DNA of 36,338 nucleotides from a virus, in IMG/VR virus record IMGVR_UViG_3300025087_002180, positions 1 to 36,338 of that record; one strand, 5' to 3'. Below, piece by piece: positions 6,962 to 13,877 of this stretch. How positions within the stretch are numbered: position 1 is the stretch's first letter; each line of letters begins with the position of its first letter. The translations under genes and the position numbers were made by a program. Below the pieces are notes generated by a model, which did not search any database, was not told the DNA's origin, and saw only the letters and a program-made list of their open reading frames with translations.

Positions 6962-7466
6962 AGCAATAATGATAAAAACGGTATTTAATCCTGAAAGGGA
7001 CACCGCCAAGGCTTGGATGGCTGGATTTATAGACGGAGAAGGATCAATAGGGCTTAATCAGGAATATGATATTAGAAAGGGTGCAGGATATTTCCATTAT
7101 AGACCGAGCTTACAGATAGTAAATACAGATAGGGGGTCTATTGAGATTTTTTATAAATATATTGGTTGTGGAGATTTTAGAATGGTAAATAGAGATAAAC
7201 TAGGATATAGAAAACAACAACCCGTCTATAGACTGAATGTGAGAAAAGCAGAGCCGCTTTTAAGGTTTTTAAAAGAAATTGAACCCTATCTAACTATTAA
7301 AAAAAGAAGAGCACAATTAGTAATTGAATATATTGAAAATAGATTAAGCAAGCCAGGGAGAGGAAGATATAACCCTAAAACTGAAGCAGACAAAGAGATC
7401 TGGGGTAAACTTATGCTACTTAATTTAAGAGGAGCACAAGCAAGAGTATTCAAAAATACATTATGA
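6951..7466 (+). CDS. LAGLIDADG homing endonuclease
   Basis: A 171-residue protein if started at ATG 6951; an upstream in-frame ATG at 6876 would overlap the previous gene much more. One LAGLIDADG motif is visible, WMAGFIDGEGSIGL at about 22-35, followed by beta strands and a basic C-terminal helix. Single-motif enzymes work as homodimers. It is free-standing between small early genes and does not interrupt a recognisable gene, so it may have moved as a stand-alone mobile gene. It overlaps the following annealing-protein candidate by four bases. Confidence 0.85.
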   Translation: MEPKAIMIKTVFNPERDTAKAWMAGFIDGEGSIGLNQEYDIRKGAGYFHYRPSLQIVNTDRGSIEIFYKYIGCGDFRMVNRDKLGYRKQQPVYRLNVRKAEPLLRFLKEIEPYLTIKKRRAQLVIEYIENRLSKPGRGRYNPKTEADKEIWGKLMLLNLRGAQARVFKNTL

Positions 7467-8167
7467 ATAAACAAATTGTTGCAATTCCGACAAATATAGT
7501 TATGCCAGCGGTATCAGCAGAAGAAGCAGTTAAAGCGTTTGAGGCATACCAGGATTTGTCAAAAAAAATAATGAGACCCGAAGATATTCAAATTATTCAG
7601 GGTAAAGAATTTAAAAAGAAATCTTTTTGGAGAAAATGTCAAAGATTTTTCAACTTAAGCCTAGAATTAAGAGAAGAAAAAAGAACGGAAAATAAGAATG
7701 GAGTATTTACCTATAAGTTTATTTACAGAGCTAAAGCGCCAAATAAAACATTCGTAGATGGAACAGGTGCTTGTTCCAGCAACGAGAAAGGACTATTGAA
7801 GACGGAACATAACGCTAGGGCAATAGCGGAAACAAGAGCTAAGAATAGGGCCATAGCCGATCTAGTAGCTTTTGGTGAAGTATCAGCAGAAGAAGTAAAT
7901 CCTACTCCCGCGGAAGAAATGATAGCCGAAGAGACCCAAGTTAAAAGCGAAGAGCCAGCAACAGATAATCAAAGAAAACTCATTTTTACTCTCTTAAAAC
8001 AAAAGGGACATACAAAAGAAGAGTTAGAAAAAAAATATGGGGAAATAGAAAAACTAGACAAAAGAACCGCTAGTGAAATAATAGACAATTTACTAAAATT
8101 AGAAACAATAGACAATAAAGAAGAAAGCACTGATGACGTTCCCGAAAATTTAGGAGAAGAAAAATGA
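7463..8167 (+). CDS. putative single-strand annealing / ERF-like recombination protein
   Basis: A 234-residue protein. Residues about 95-142 (VDGTGACSSNEKG, then AIAETRAKNRAIADLVAFGE) match the pattern of phage proteins in which an aromatic/beta core is followed by the RAxNRAI.DLV.FGEVSAEEV helix, often annotated near ERF/RecT-type annealing proteins. The C-terminal segment DNQRKLIFTLLKQKGHT and onward is the small helical domain often attached to such proteins. It has no nuclease motif. The neighbours (initiator, PD-(D/E)XK candidate, NinG-like) fit a recombination role; the family name is my best guess. Confidence 0.5.
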   Translation: MNKQIVAIPTNIVMPAVSAEEAVKAFEAYQDLSKKIMRPEDIQIIQGKEFKKKSFWRKCQRFFNLSLELREEKRTENKNGVFTYKFIYRAKAPNKTFVDGTGACSSNEKGLLKTEHNARAIAETRAKNRAIADLVAFGEVSAEEVNPTPAEEMIAEETQVKSEEPATDNQRKLIFTLLKQKGHTKEELEKKYGEIEKLDKRTASEIIDNLLKLETIDNKEESTDDVPENLGEEK

Positions 8168-8334
8168 CATACAAAGAAGCTAAACATTATGTTTTTATGA
8201 GCGTTAAGGAAGGCTATATGTCAGAGGATGATGCCGATAGGCTCGAGTCTTTACCTAAAAGAGAAATGATTATAAAGTGCGGAGAACTAGGAGAACAAGG
8301 CGATTACTATGCCAATGAGGCTAGGAAAGAATGA
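8164..8334 (+). CDS. 56-residue unknown protein
   Basis: A short ORF with ATGA overlaps at both ends (8164-8167 and 8331-8334), so it is tightly coupled to its neighbours. The product is charged and helical (MTYKEAKHYVFMSVKEGYMS, then DDADRLESLP), one Cys, no recognised domain. The overlaps on both sides are the main evidence that it is real. Confidence 0.6.
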   Translation: MTYKEAKHYVFMSVKEGYMSEDDADRLESLPKREMIIKCGELGEQGDYYANEARKE

Positions 8335-8684
8335 AAATACTAATTAAAACAAAACTATTAGAAGGAAAATATTTAGAGCTTCGGGAATACGAGCTCTTTA
8401 AACAACCCCTAAAAGTTTATCATTGTGCCTCAAAAGATTATAAAACTTGTAATCATGATGAATGTAGGTTTATGATCCTATCTCTTTCGAAACAAAAAAC
8501 TGGTAAAATAACAAATACTCAGCAATCTAAATTTCCTCCTTATAAATACTACAGACTCTATAAATTTCTATTTAAGCCAGTACAAGAAATGATAGCTGAG
8601 GATGTTTCAGTAGACATAAGTCTAAAAAGAAGACTAGCTGAAGAGTTTTTCAAACAACACCCAGAAATGAGAAGAAGGGCTTAA
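8331..8684 (+). CDS. unknown early protein
   Basis: A 117-residue basic protein with a beta-rich first half and a helical second half (DISLKRRLAEEFFKQHPEMR). The segment VYHCASKDYKTCNHDEC holds three Cys and two His that might bind zinc. It overlaps the preceding small gene and directly adjoins the transglycosylase gene. I recognise no family. Confidence 0.5.
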   Translation: MKILIKTKLLEGKYLELREYELFKQPLKVYHCASKDYKTCNHDECRFMILSLSKQKTGKITNTQQSKFPPYKYYRLYKFLFKPVQEMIAEDVSVDISLKRRLAEEFFKQHPEMRRRA

Positions 8685-9191
8685 ATGAAAGCTGCCCTTA
8701 TTTATTTTATAATTTTAGGAATTATATTAGGATATGGATATTACACAAAACAACGAGATAATAGAGATGTACCAAAGACGGCAATCGTCAAAGAAATTGA
8801 TATTAGGGAGATTGAGCGCCAAGTGGAAATTAAGTCTATCGAAAGCCTTTTCTCTTATTATAATTCACCTCTCCTTCCTTATGCAAAAGATTTCGTTGAT
8901 GCTTCGTATATTTATGGTTTGGACTATCGTCTTTTACCAATTGTTTCGTGTGTTGAAAGTTCTTGCGGGAAAAATTATAAAAATAATCCTTTCGGTTGGG
9001 CTTCGGATGCTTTTAGTTATGGCTCAGTTAGGGAAGACATTTTTAATATTGCTCAAAGAATTTCTGTTCTCCCATATTATAAGACGTACAGAGAAACAAG
9101 AAATATTAAGGATTTCAGCTTGGCCTATAACAATCCCTTTGCAAATGACTACGAAAAAAAATTAAATTATTTTATGGAAAGAATACAATGA
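8685..9191 (+). CDS. membrane-anchored lytic transglycosylase-like protein
   Basis: A 168-residue protein with an N-terminal membrane helix (about 4-20, AALIYFIILGIILGYGYY), a linker, and a lysozyme-like domain. Glu91 in IVSCVESSCGK is the expected catalytic acid of the SLT/glucosaminidase fold; NPFGW (101-105) and the later FSLAYNNP are typical of this subgroup, which I associate with CPR genomes. It probably cleaves glycan strands from the outer face of the membrane, for DNA entry, virion egress or lysis. Its stop overlaps the next small membrane gene. Its place in the early block, away from the amidase, is unusual. Confidence 0.75.
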   Translation: MKAALIYFIILGIILGYGYYTKQRDNRDVPKTAIVKEIDIREIERQVEIKSIESLFSYYNSPLLPYAKDFVDASYIYGLDYRLLPIVSCVESSCGKNYKNNPFGWASDAFSYGSVREDIFNIAQRISVLPYYKTYRETRNIKDFSLAYNNPFANDYEKKLNYFMERIQ

Positions 9192-9283
9192 ACTATCTTA
9201 AATTCACTCTCGGTCTAATCTTATTTATCTTACTTTTGCCTTTTATTATTATTACAGGAGGAGCGTTAAATAAGAGAATATGA
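9188..9283 (+). CDS. 31-residue single-span membrane peptide
   Basis: Starts with an ATGA overlap on the transglycosylase stop and ends with an overlap on the next ATG (9280). The product is one hydrophobic helix (about 5-23, rich in Leu/Ile/Phe) with a short basic tail. Such peptides can assist membrane-bound enzymes; the adjacent transglycosylase is the obvious partner. Function unknown. Confidence 0.5.
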   Translation: MNYLKFTLGLILFILLLPFIIITGGALNKRI

Positions 9284-10278
9284 AAAACACTAAAGCCAAT
9301 AGAATTAAATATTTACAGCAACAACTTCAACTTCTAGGTAAAAGGGGAGATATTCTTTCTGTGGCCAAAGAGCTAAATAATGCCCTATCTAAAAAACGAC
9401 AGGTAATTATTATAAAAAGGTGGTCGGAGCTTTGGTCGGAGCTTGGGTCGGAGCTTAGGTCGGAGCTTAGGTCGGAGCTTGGGTCGGAGCTTAGGTCGGA
9501 GCTTAGGTCGGAGCTTAGGTCGGAGCTTTGGTCGGAGCTTGGGTCGGAGCTTGGGTCGGAGCTTGGGTCGGAGCTTGGGTCGGAGCTTTGGTCGGAGCTT
9601 GGGTCGGAGCTTAGGTCGGAGCTTGGGTCGGAGCTTAGGTCGGAGCTTGGGTCGTCTACCTTTGAATATTACGAGAATGTTTGGCCTATTTTTATTAACG
9701 AATTTTATCCGCAGTTGAAAGTCTTACAAAAGAATAAAAACAAAATAGATGCTTTAAGAAAGATAGTTAGGGCTGGTAACGCATATATCTGGCTTTCCAA
9801 AAAGAAACTCTATGTTCTACCTTTTCCCGAAACATCCCTAGACGAAACTAAGAGACTGCATAGCGAAGCTTCTTACGCTCTAAAGTTCGCAGATAAAAAG
9901 ACTTACTGGCTAAACGGAGTAAAGCTAGATAAAAGTTTATGGACAAAAATAGTAAAAAGGAAGCTATCATTTAAGGAGTGTTCCTCAATCTCCAATATGG
10001 AACAGCGAATGATAGCTCTAAAATATATGAGGATAGATAAATTATTAAAGGGGGTAAAAGCCAAGCTCCTAGACAGTAAAAGAGGCTATGAGCTATATGA
10101 GATTAAAGATATTTTCAATCAAACAGAATATGCCGTAAAATATAAAGATACTTCAACTAATAGAATTTACCTCTCTTTTGTAAATACTAGGGTAGGCAAA
10201 AGGGGCAGAGTATTAGACTGTATGGCTTGGAAATTCGGATTTAAAGGTGAAAAGTTTAAGTTTGATAAGGAAAGCTAA
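9280..10278 (+). CDS. DUF6745-like protein with xSEL tetrapeptide repeats
   Basis: A 332-residue protein. Residues 1-47 are a basic helix; 48-123 are nineteen tetrapeptides W/G/R-S-E-L; 128-332 resemble DUF6745: an aromatic segment, a KADKKT-like beta part, then about 230-330 with MEQRMIALKYMRIDKLL, a YEIKDIF strand, and VLDCMAWKFGF near the end. Proteins of this group often carry short Trp/Ser/Val repeats at this position, so the repeat tract is a variant of a known architecture. Biochemical function of the family is unknown to me. The neighbour downstream has the GDVxL...GTVTGHSHR pattern that often accompanies it. Confidence 0.6.
   Translation: MKNTKANRIKYLQQQLQLLGKRGDILSVAKELNNALSKKRQVIIIKRWSELWSELGSELRSELRSELGSELRSELRSELRSELWSELGSELGSELGSELGSELWSELGSELRSELGSELRSELGSSTFEYYENVWPIFINEFYPQLKVLQKNKNKIDALRKIVRAGNAYIWLSKKKLYVLPFPETSLDETKRLHSEASYALKFADKKTYWLNGVKLDKSLWTKIVKRKLSFKECSSISNMEQRMIALKYMRIDKLLKGVKAKLLDSKRGYELYEIKDIFNQTEYAVKYKDTSTNRIYLSFVNTRVGKRGRVLDCMAWKFGFKGEKFKFDKES
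9421..9648 (+). repeat. 12-bp minisatellite, 19 units, one variable base
   Basis: Nineteen head-to-tail copies of DGGTCGGAGCTT (D is T, G or A), then a partial copy. Eleven of twelve positions are identical in all copies; only the first base varies (T in 4, G in 8, A in 7), switching the first codon between Trp, Gly and Arg. Units preserve the frame whatever their number. Confidence 0.97.
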
Positions 10279-10279
10279 C

Positions 10280-10582
10280 ATGAATATAAGACACGGTGAT
10301 ATTCGCTTAAAGAAAATTAAAACCCTTCCTAACAGAACAAGAGAGCTTGAGGATAAAGTTCTGGCTTATGGAACTGTAACGGGTCACAGCCATAGATTTG
10401 AGAAGCCAGACTTGATTAAAAGGTATTCTAGAGGGAAGAAATTATATTTAGTAGTTTTAAAAGATGCTAAGTTAATTCACGAAGAACATAAAACTTTAAT
10501 TATTCCCAAAGGAGTGTATGAACAAATACAAGAAATTGAAAGAGACCCATTTTTGGAGATGATAAGACAAGTTATAGACTAG
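10280..10582 (+). CDS. conserved GDxxL / GTVTGHSHR protein
   Basis: A 100-residue protein; I choose ATG 10280 because AAGGA lies just upstream and the conserved motif begins immediately (MNIRHGDIRLKKI). Later it has LAYGTVTGHSHRF, a beta segment ending VVLKDAKL, and IHEEHKTLIIPKGVYEQIQEIERDP. This arrangement, GDV...GEVTGHxHR...HEEHxPI.LP.G.Y, is a widespread family without a known function, often next to DUF6745 proteins as here. The start overlaps nothing: the previous stop is one base upstream. Confidence 0.6.
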   Translation: MNIRHGDIRLKKIKTLPNRTRELEDKVLAYGTVTGHSHRFEKPDLIKRYSRGKKLYLVVLKDAKLIHEEHKTLIIPKGVYEQIQEIERDPFLEMIRQVID

Positions 10583-10604
10583 CCCGAAAGTGGCAGGAGA
10601 AGGT

Positions 10605-10805
10605 ATGACAAACAAAAAAAATTTACACATTTTATACTTAGACGGAGAAGATTATCCAAATCGTGGAGTAGTTACTTTTGAGAATGAAGTGGGAACAAAA
10701 CTACTCTTAGTTATTATGCCAAATAATTTTAGGCAATTTGAAAATATAACAGTAACTTATGAAGCTATCTCGCACAAGCAACCAAAGACGAAAGGACAAT
10801 TTTAG
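10605..10805 (+). CDS. small unknown protein
   Basis: A 66-residue beta-rich protein. The start is set at ATG 10605 by the Shine-Dalgarno AGGAGAAGG immediately before it; a non-ATG start 15 bases earlier would place that site inside the gene. The sequence LHILYLDGEDYPNRGVVTFE has no match I know. Confidence 0.5.
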   Translation: MTNKKNLHILYLDGEDYPNRGVVTFENEVGTKLLLVIMPNNFRQFENITVTYEAISHKQPKTKGQF

Positions 10806-10829
10806 TTTATATGGGAAAGAAGGTGAATT

Positions 10830-11078
10830 ATGATTGATAACACAATAACAATGGAGGGAGATAGAGAAGTAACTAAATGGGAGGTTATTAACGATTTGCA
10901 AAAGAAAATAGTAGAAGCCCGTGGCGAAGCAGAATTTTGTAGAGAAAGATTAGAAAGAAATGAACCTATTTTTGGAGGCGGAGAGGCAAGAATGAAACAA
11001 CATCTTAAAGAAGCCGATGAAGCTGAGAGATTATTAGAGAAAATTCTTTTGCAACCCATAGAGAAGGATAGGAAATGA
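10830..11078 (+). CDS. small helical unknown protein
   Basis: An 82-residue, Glu/Arg-rich helical protein behind GAAGGTGA. It probably forms a coiled coil (RGEAEFCRERLERNEP and EADEAERLLEKILL). It ends with an ATGA overlap on the next gene. No family recognised. Confidence 0.5.
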   Translation: MIDNTITMEGDREVTKWEVINDLQKKIVEARGEAEFCRERLERNEPIFGGGEARMKQHLKEADEAERLLEKILLQPIEKDRK

Positions 11079-11275
11079 ATAAAATAACAAACTTACCAGA
11101 CTTACGATTTCTAAAGCCTGATGTTTCCGAGTTTTATGATTTAATAAAAGAAGACAGGGCTATTTCTAAAATGATATTAAAAGATTGGATTAAGAAGTCT
11201 AAATCACTTGTAAAGAAACTGGAAGAAATGCAAAGAGATTTTGATTTACTAGAGAAAGGAAAACAGGGTAAATAG
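11075..11275 (+). CDS. small helical unknown protein
   Basis: A 66-residue, Lys/Glu/Asp-rich helical protein, coupled to its neighbour by an ATGA overlap and followed one base later by the next ATG. The C-terminal half (SKSLVKKLEEMQRDFDLLEK) looks like a short coiled coil. Unknown function. Confidence 0.5.
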   Translation: MNKITNLPDLRFLKPDVSEFYDLIKEDRAISKMILKDWIKKSKSLVKKLEEMQRDFDLLEKGKQGK

Positions 11276-11276
11276 A

Positions 11277-11522
11277 ATGAGTCCAAATAATAAAATTAGG
11301 GAAAAGGCAATACTTGGAAAACTTAGAACTCAATCAGAGGGTAATTTACGAGTTGTTTCAAGAACAATAGGCAACATGATACATGATTCTTCAACGAGGG
11401 CATATAGAAAGGGATTTCAAGATGGGCTTGACTCCCCACAGTCAGGAGAAAAGAAAAGTAAGATTTTACCTTTTCAGAAAAAGAAAATTAAGAAATATGC
11501 AGGGAGAGTTTTAATTGTATGA
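11277..11522 (+). CDS. small basic unknown protein
   Basis: An 81-residue basic protein. The central segment DSSTRAYRKGFQDGLDSP resembles short helical motifs seen in phage early proteins, and the C-terminus is Lys-rich. It overlaps the next start by four bases (ATGA). No recognised family. Confidence 0.5.
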   Translation: MSPNNKIREKAILGKLRTQSEGNLRVVSRTIGNMIHDSSTRAYRKGFQDGLDSPQSGEKKSKILPFQKKKIKKYAGRVLIV

Positions 11523-11872
11523 AACAGACCGATAAAATAATTTTACAGGAGTTTTGGAAAAAGTTTGGTAAAAGACTTACAACTTTAGAAATGATGTATC
11601 AAAATCACGGAGGCGAACCTTGGAAAGGGGAAAACATTGAAGGTTTTATTCTCTCCAAACTCAAGGAAGCACGATTACAGACCTTAGACACTTACAAACA
11701 ACATTTGATAGAAAGAATAAAAAAAGGAAAAAAGAAATATAGTCCATATACAAGAAATCACGTTATGCCTGAACACAGTCCTTTAACCTTAATAAATGCA
11801 AATAGAGAGGGTTTTAACCAAGCTATCTCAGACATTATTGATTTAATCCAAGAGGAGGATAATGAAAAGTAA
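11519..11872 (+). CDS. unknown early protein
   Basis: A 117-residue charged helical protein that ends in DIIDLIQEEDNEK. It overlaps both neighbours by a few bases. No motif of a known enzyme is visible; the repeated operon-style overlaps from 10830 to 12317 mark these genes as one transcription unit. Confidence 0.5.
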   Translation: MKQTDKIILQEFWKKFGKRLTTLEMMYQNHGGEPWKGENIEGFILSKLKEARLQTLDTYKQHLIERIKKGKKKYSPYTRNHVMPEHSPLTLINANREGFNQAISDIIDLIQEEDNEK

Positions 11873-12317
11873 ATTACATTCAGAATTACAGACAAAGGCA
11901 CTCCATTATTTAAGAGATAAGGGTTATTGGATTAAGGCTATTGAAATGCCTACGCCTGTTGGGATAATTGATGCTTGGGGAATAAGTAACTCAAGTTATC
12001 CTAAATATGATACTTGTGCTATTGAGGTTAAGGTATCAAGAAACGATTATCATAGCAGAAGTCAAAAATACAAAGAATTTTCAGCAGAAAATATAGCTAA
12101 TTATTGTTATCTTTTATGTCCAGAGGGTTTAATTAAAGATACAGAAAGTCCTAATTGGGGAATACTTTGGTTTTCGGAAAAGACAGGAAGATTAAGACTA
12201 ATAAGAAAAGCTAATCGTTTTGAAATGACCGACAAAGCAAAACTAGCAGTAATAATACACTTTTTCTATTCAGGAATTAACAATGTTGAAAAACTAACAG
12301 AGAATTTTAATCTTTAA
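11862..12317 (+). CDS. MmcB-like / PD-(D/E)XK nuclease candidate
   Basis: A 151-residue protein with the restriction-endonuclease-like core: an N-terminal helix (ELQTKALHYLRDKGYW), then PVGIIDAWGIS with the first acidic residue, then CAIEVKVSRNDYHS containing the E-x-K pair. This is the pattern of the MmcB/VRR-type group, which cut or process DNA ends. The start is set by AGAGGAGG. Its neighbours (annealing candidate, NinG-like) fit a phage recombination set. The assignment rests on the core motif and size. Confidence 0.6.
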   Translation: MKSKLHSELQTKALHYLRDKGYWIKAIEMPTPVGIIDAWGISNSSYPKYDTCAIEVKVSRNDYHSRSQKYKEFSAENIANYCYLLCPEGLIKDTESPNWGILWFSEKTGRLRLIRKANRFEMTDKAKLAVIIHFFYSGINNVEKLTENFNL

Positions 12318-12346
12318 GTTAGAGGAGAAAGTTGTTGGTTAAGATT

Positions 12347-12508
12347 ATGAAATACAAAAAATTAGCTAAAGAATGGCTTAAAAGAAAAAGGAGATTTTCA
12401 CTAAACCCTTATTTTACTCAAAAGGAGTCTGTTTTAATATTTGCTGCATATCTAGATTTAAGAGAAAAAAGAAAACTTAAAGACATTACAGAGAGTTTTA
12501 GCCAATAA
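12347..12508 (+). CDS. small basic unknown protein
   Basis: A 53-residue Lys/Arg-rich helical protein (KEWLKRKRRFSLNPYFTQKE). AGAGGAGA at 12321-12328 is far from the ATG but well placed for in-frame TTG codons at 12332 or 12335, so the true start may be one of those. No recognised family. It fills part of the gap between the nuclease candidate and the zinc-ribbon gene. Confidence 0.45.
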   Translation: MKYKKLAKEWLKRKRRFSLNPYFTQKESVLIFAAYLDLREKRKLKDITESFSQ

Positions 12509-12519
12509 AGAAGAAGATT

Positions 12520-12576
12520 ATGTCAGACGTTTATATTGCAGGGGCAAAAGCGATTTTAGAGGAGATGATGAAATGA
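12520..12576 (+). CDS. 18-codon mini-ORF, doubtful
   Basis: Begins MSDVYIAGAKAILEEMMK and overlaps the next ATG by ATGA. Its last codons contain the GAGGAG ribosome site of the downstream gene. It may be a coupling leader or a chance ORF. Confidence 0.25.
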   Translation: MSDVYIAGAKAILEEMMK

Positions 12577-12776
12577 CTTTTTCAGAACAGATTTTAAAAA
12601 TATCACAAAAGGTATGGCTACCTAAACTTATCAATTATATTTTAGGTAAAAGAGTTTGTCCTAAATGTGCTAAAAAACTGTGGAAAGATGAAGATAAAAG
12701 TCAAAGTTTTACTATGTTTGTGGGTATTTGCGAGAACTGTCATAAAGCAGGATTGGTAGCTTATATTGAAAAGTAA
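12573..12776 (+). CDS. zinc-ribbon miniprotein
   Basis: A 67-residue protein behind GAGGAG. Two CxxC knuckles, VCPKCAKKLW (about 28-37) and ICENCHKAG (about 52-60), form a zinc ribbon; the N-terminal 25 residues are an amphipathic helix. Such small ribbons bind nucleic acid or stabilise complexes. Function here unknown. Confidence 0.6.
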   Translation: MTFSEQILKISQKVWLPKLINYILGKRVCPKCAKKLWKDEDKSQSFTMFVGICENCHKAGLVAYIEK

Positions 12777-12807
12777 GTTAGCCAATAAAGAAAGGTCTTT
12801 TGAAAGT

Positions 12808-13008
12808 ATGAATAAATATAAGTTTATAATTTGGTTAGAAATACACAAGATAATTTGTAGATATTGGAATTGGAGATTACCAAAAGACTTAAACAAAGAA
12901 CTAAAAAGATGGAAGAAGATAGACTATAGAAAGGATAGGAGTTGGTCAGGCAGGAGTTTCAGGTTTTGGTATTACATAAGACAGGTAGATAAGCATAGAT
13001 TTAGTTAG
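12808..13008 (+). CDS. small basic Trp-rich unknown protein
   Basis: I start the gene at ATG 12808 (66 residues); a TTG at 12766 would overlap the previous gene. The product is basic with six Trp (IIWLEIHKIICRYWNW and RSWSGRSFRFWYYIRQ). No family recognised; a membrane-surface or nucleic-acid role is possible from composition. Confidence 0.45.
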   Translation: MNKYKFIIWLEIHKIICRYWNWRLPKDLNKELKRWKKIDYRKDRSWSGRSFRFWYYIRQVDKHRFS

Positions 13009-13058
13009 TGAAGTTTTGAAGCCCAAGAAGAAATTATAACCCTAACAATTAAGTACAT

Positions 13059-13145
13059 ATGAAAAGAATAATATTTGCATTTAAAACAGGAATTAGATAC
13101 CTTATAGAAGGACTTAGGAATGGTTGGAAATACTATGTACAATAG
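13059..13145 (+). CDS. 28-residue peptide, doubtful
   Basis: A short basic and aromatic peptide (MKRIIFAFKTGIRYLIEGLR and a few more residues) that overlaps the following small membrane gene by 26 bases. There is no clear Shine-Dalgarno. It may be a small amphipathic peptide or a chance ORF. Confidence 0.3.
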   Translation: MKRIIFAFKTGIRYLIEGLRNGWKYYVQ

Positions 13146-13260
13146 GCTCTCATTTTTATTTGGATTTTTTATAATTACATTCATATCTTTTATGATTTTT
13201 CTTTATCTATGGACTTTGGGATTTATAAATGTTATAACTAAATTTAGTGCTTTGATATAA
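13120..13260 (+). CDS. 46-residue single-span membrane protein
   Basis: ATG at 13120 preceded by AAGGA eight bases upstream. A hydrophobic helix of about 30 residues (LSFLFGFFIITFISFMIFLY and on) is flanked by short polar ends. It directly precedes the NinG-like gene. Unknown function; possibly a small superinfection or membrane-perturbing peptide. Confidence 0.5.
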   Translation: MVGNTMYNRLSFLFGFFIITFISFMIFLYLWTLGFINVITKFSALI

Positions 13261-13262
13261 GA

Positions 13263-13748
13263 ATGCTTTTTCCGAAACCTGCTCATAAAGAAAAAGTAAA
13301 AAAAGGTTTAAATCGATACCGCAAATCCCCTATCGCAAGAGCAAAAAAGAAAGCTTGGGATATCTTCTCTCTCTACACAAGACTTAAAAATTCAAAAGAC
13401 GGAATTTGCATTTGTTATACGTGTGAACGACCCTTTTATTATAAAGAAGGGGACGCAGGGCACGGAATTGAAGGTAGAAATAATGCAGTTCTATTTATGG
13501 AAGAAGTAGTAAAGCCACAGGACAAGCAATGCAATATTTTTAAACACGGAAACCTCAGAGTTTTTACTAGAAAACTTATAGAGGAGCTTGGACTAAAGAA
13601 ATATAATGAGTTAGAATTTTTAAGCAATCAAACAATTATTTATAAAGAAAAAAACTACTTAGCAATTTATGAGCTTTATAAAGAAAAGCTCTCTCAACTT
13701 GAAGTCCGCTCTGGCAATATTTTTTTTGAGGAGCACGGACTTAATTAA
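13263..13748 (+). CDS. NinG/Rap-like recombination endonuclease
   Basis: A 161-residue protein. The N-terminus is very basic, then ICYTCERPFYYKEGDAGHGI, GRNNAVLFMEEVVKPQ and CNIFKHGNLRVF reproduce the lambda NinG pattern (CxxC ... AGHxIxGRNNAVLF.E..V.PQ...CN...GNL), an HNH-like zinc fold. NinG/Rap acts in phage recombination at branched DNA. Usual length is about 200 residues, so this is a compact member. It is the last gene before a 129-base intergenic region and the chaperonin promoter. Confidence 0.75.
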   Translation: MLFPKPAHKEKVKKGLNRYRKSPIARAKKKAWDIFSLYTRLKNSKDGICICYTCERPFYYKEGDAGHGIEGRNNAVLFMEEVVKPQDKQCNIFKHGNLRVFTRKLIEELGLKKYNELEFLSNQTIIYKEKNYLAIYELYKEKLSQLEVRSGNIFFEEHGLN

Positions 13749-13753
13749 CAAGT

Positions 13754-13805
13754 TCTTATTAGGCGTTTGTTCTCGTAATCTTATTTTTCCTGCCTAAGAA
13801 GATTA
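13754..13805 (+). other. competing hairpins in the ninG-groES gap
   Basis: Bases 13754-13764 can pair with 13792-13802 (10 of 11 pairs, core TTAGGC/GCCTAA). TAATCTT (13776-13782), inside that loop, can pair with AAGATTA (13799-13805). The two stems share bases, so they exclude each other or form a partial pseudoknot. No T tract follows, so this is not an obvious terminator. Confidence 0.35.
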
Positions 13806-13827
13806 TCGAAATAGAGGCTTAATATCC

Positions 13828-13857
13828 TTGTCAGAATGAAAGTAATTCTGATATAAT
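13828..13857 (+). promoter_or_regulatory. sigma70-type promoter of the chaperonin operon
   Basis: TTGTCA at 13828-13833, 18-base spacer, TATAAT at 13852-13857 with an upstream TGA (extended -10). Confidence 0.75.
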
Positions 13858-13864
13858 AGGAATT

Positions 13865-13876
13865 AAGGAATTTACC
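13865..13876 (+). promoter_or_regulatory. AAGGAATTTACC leader/RBS motif before groES
   Basis: AAGGAATTTACC followed by one base and the ATG of groES. AAGGA serves as Shine-Dalgarno; the TTTACC part is also conserved at 22650 and 28937. Confidence 0.65.
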
Positions 13877-13877
13877 A

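Noticed and set aside
9421-9648. Possible CRISPR array
   Set aside because: The units are 12 bases, directly adjoining, without spacers, and inside a coding frame.
9443-9718. ORF coding for GRSL repeats in a second frame of the minisatellite
   Set aside because: It is open only because a 12-base repeat without stops is open in all similar frames; the DUF6745-like frame continues into a recognisable domain and this one does not.
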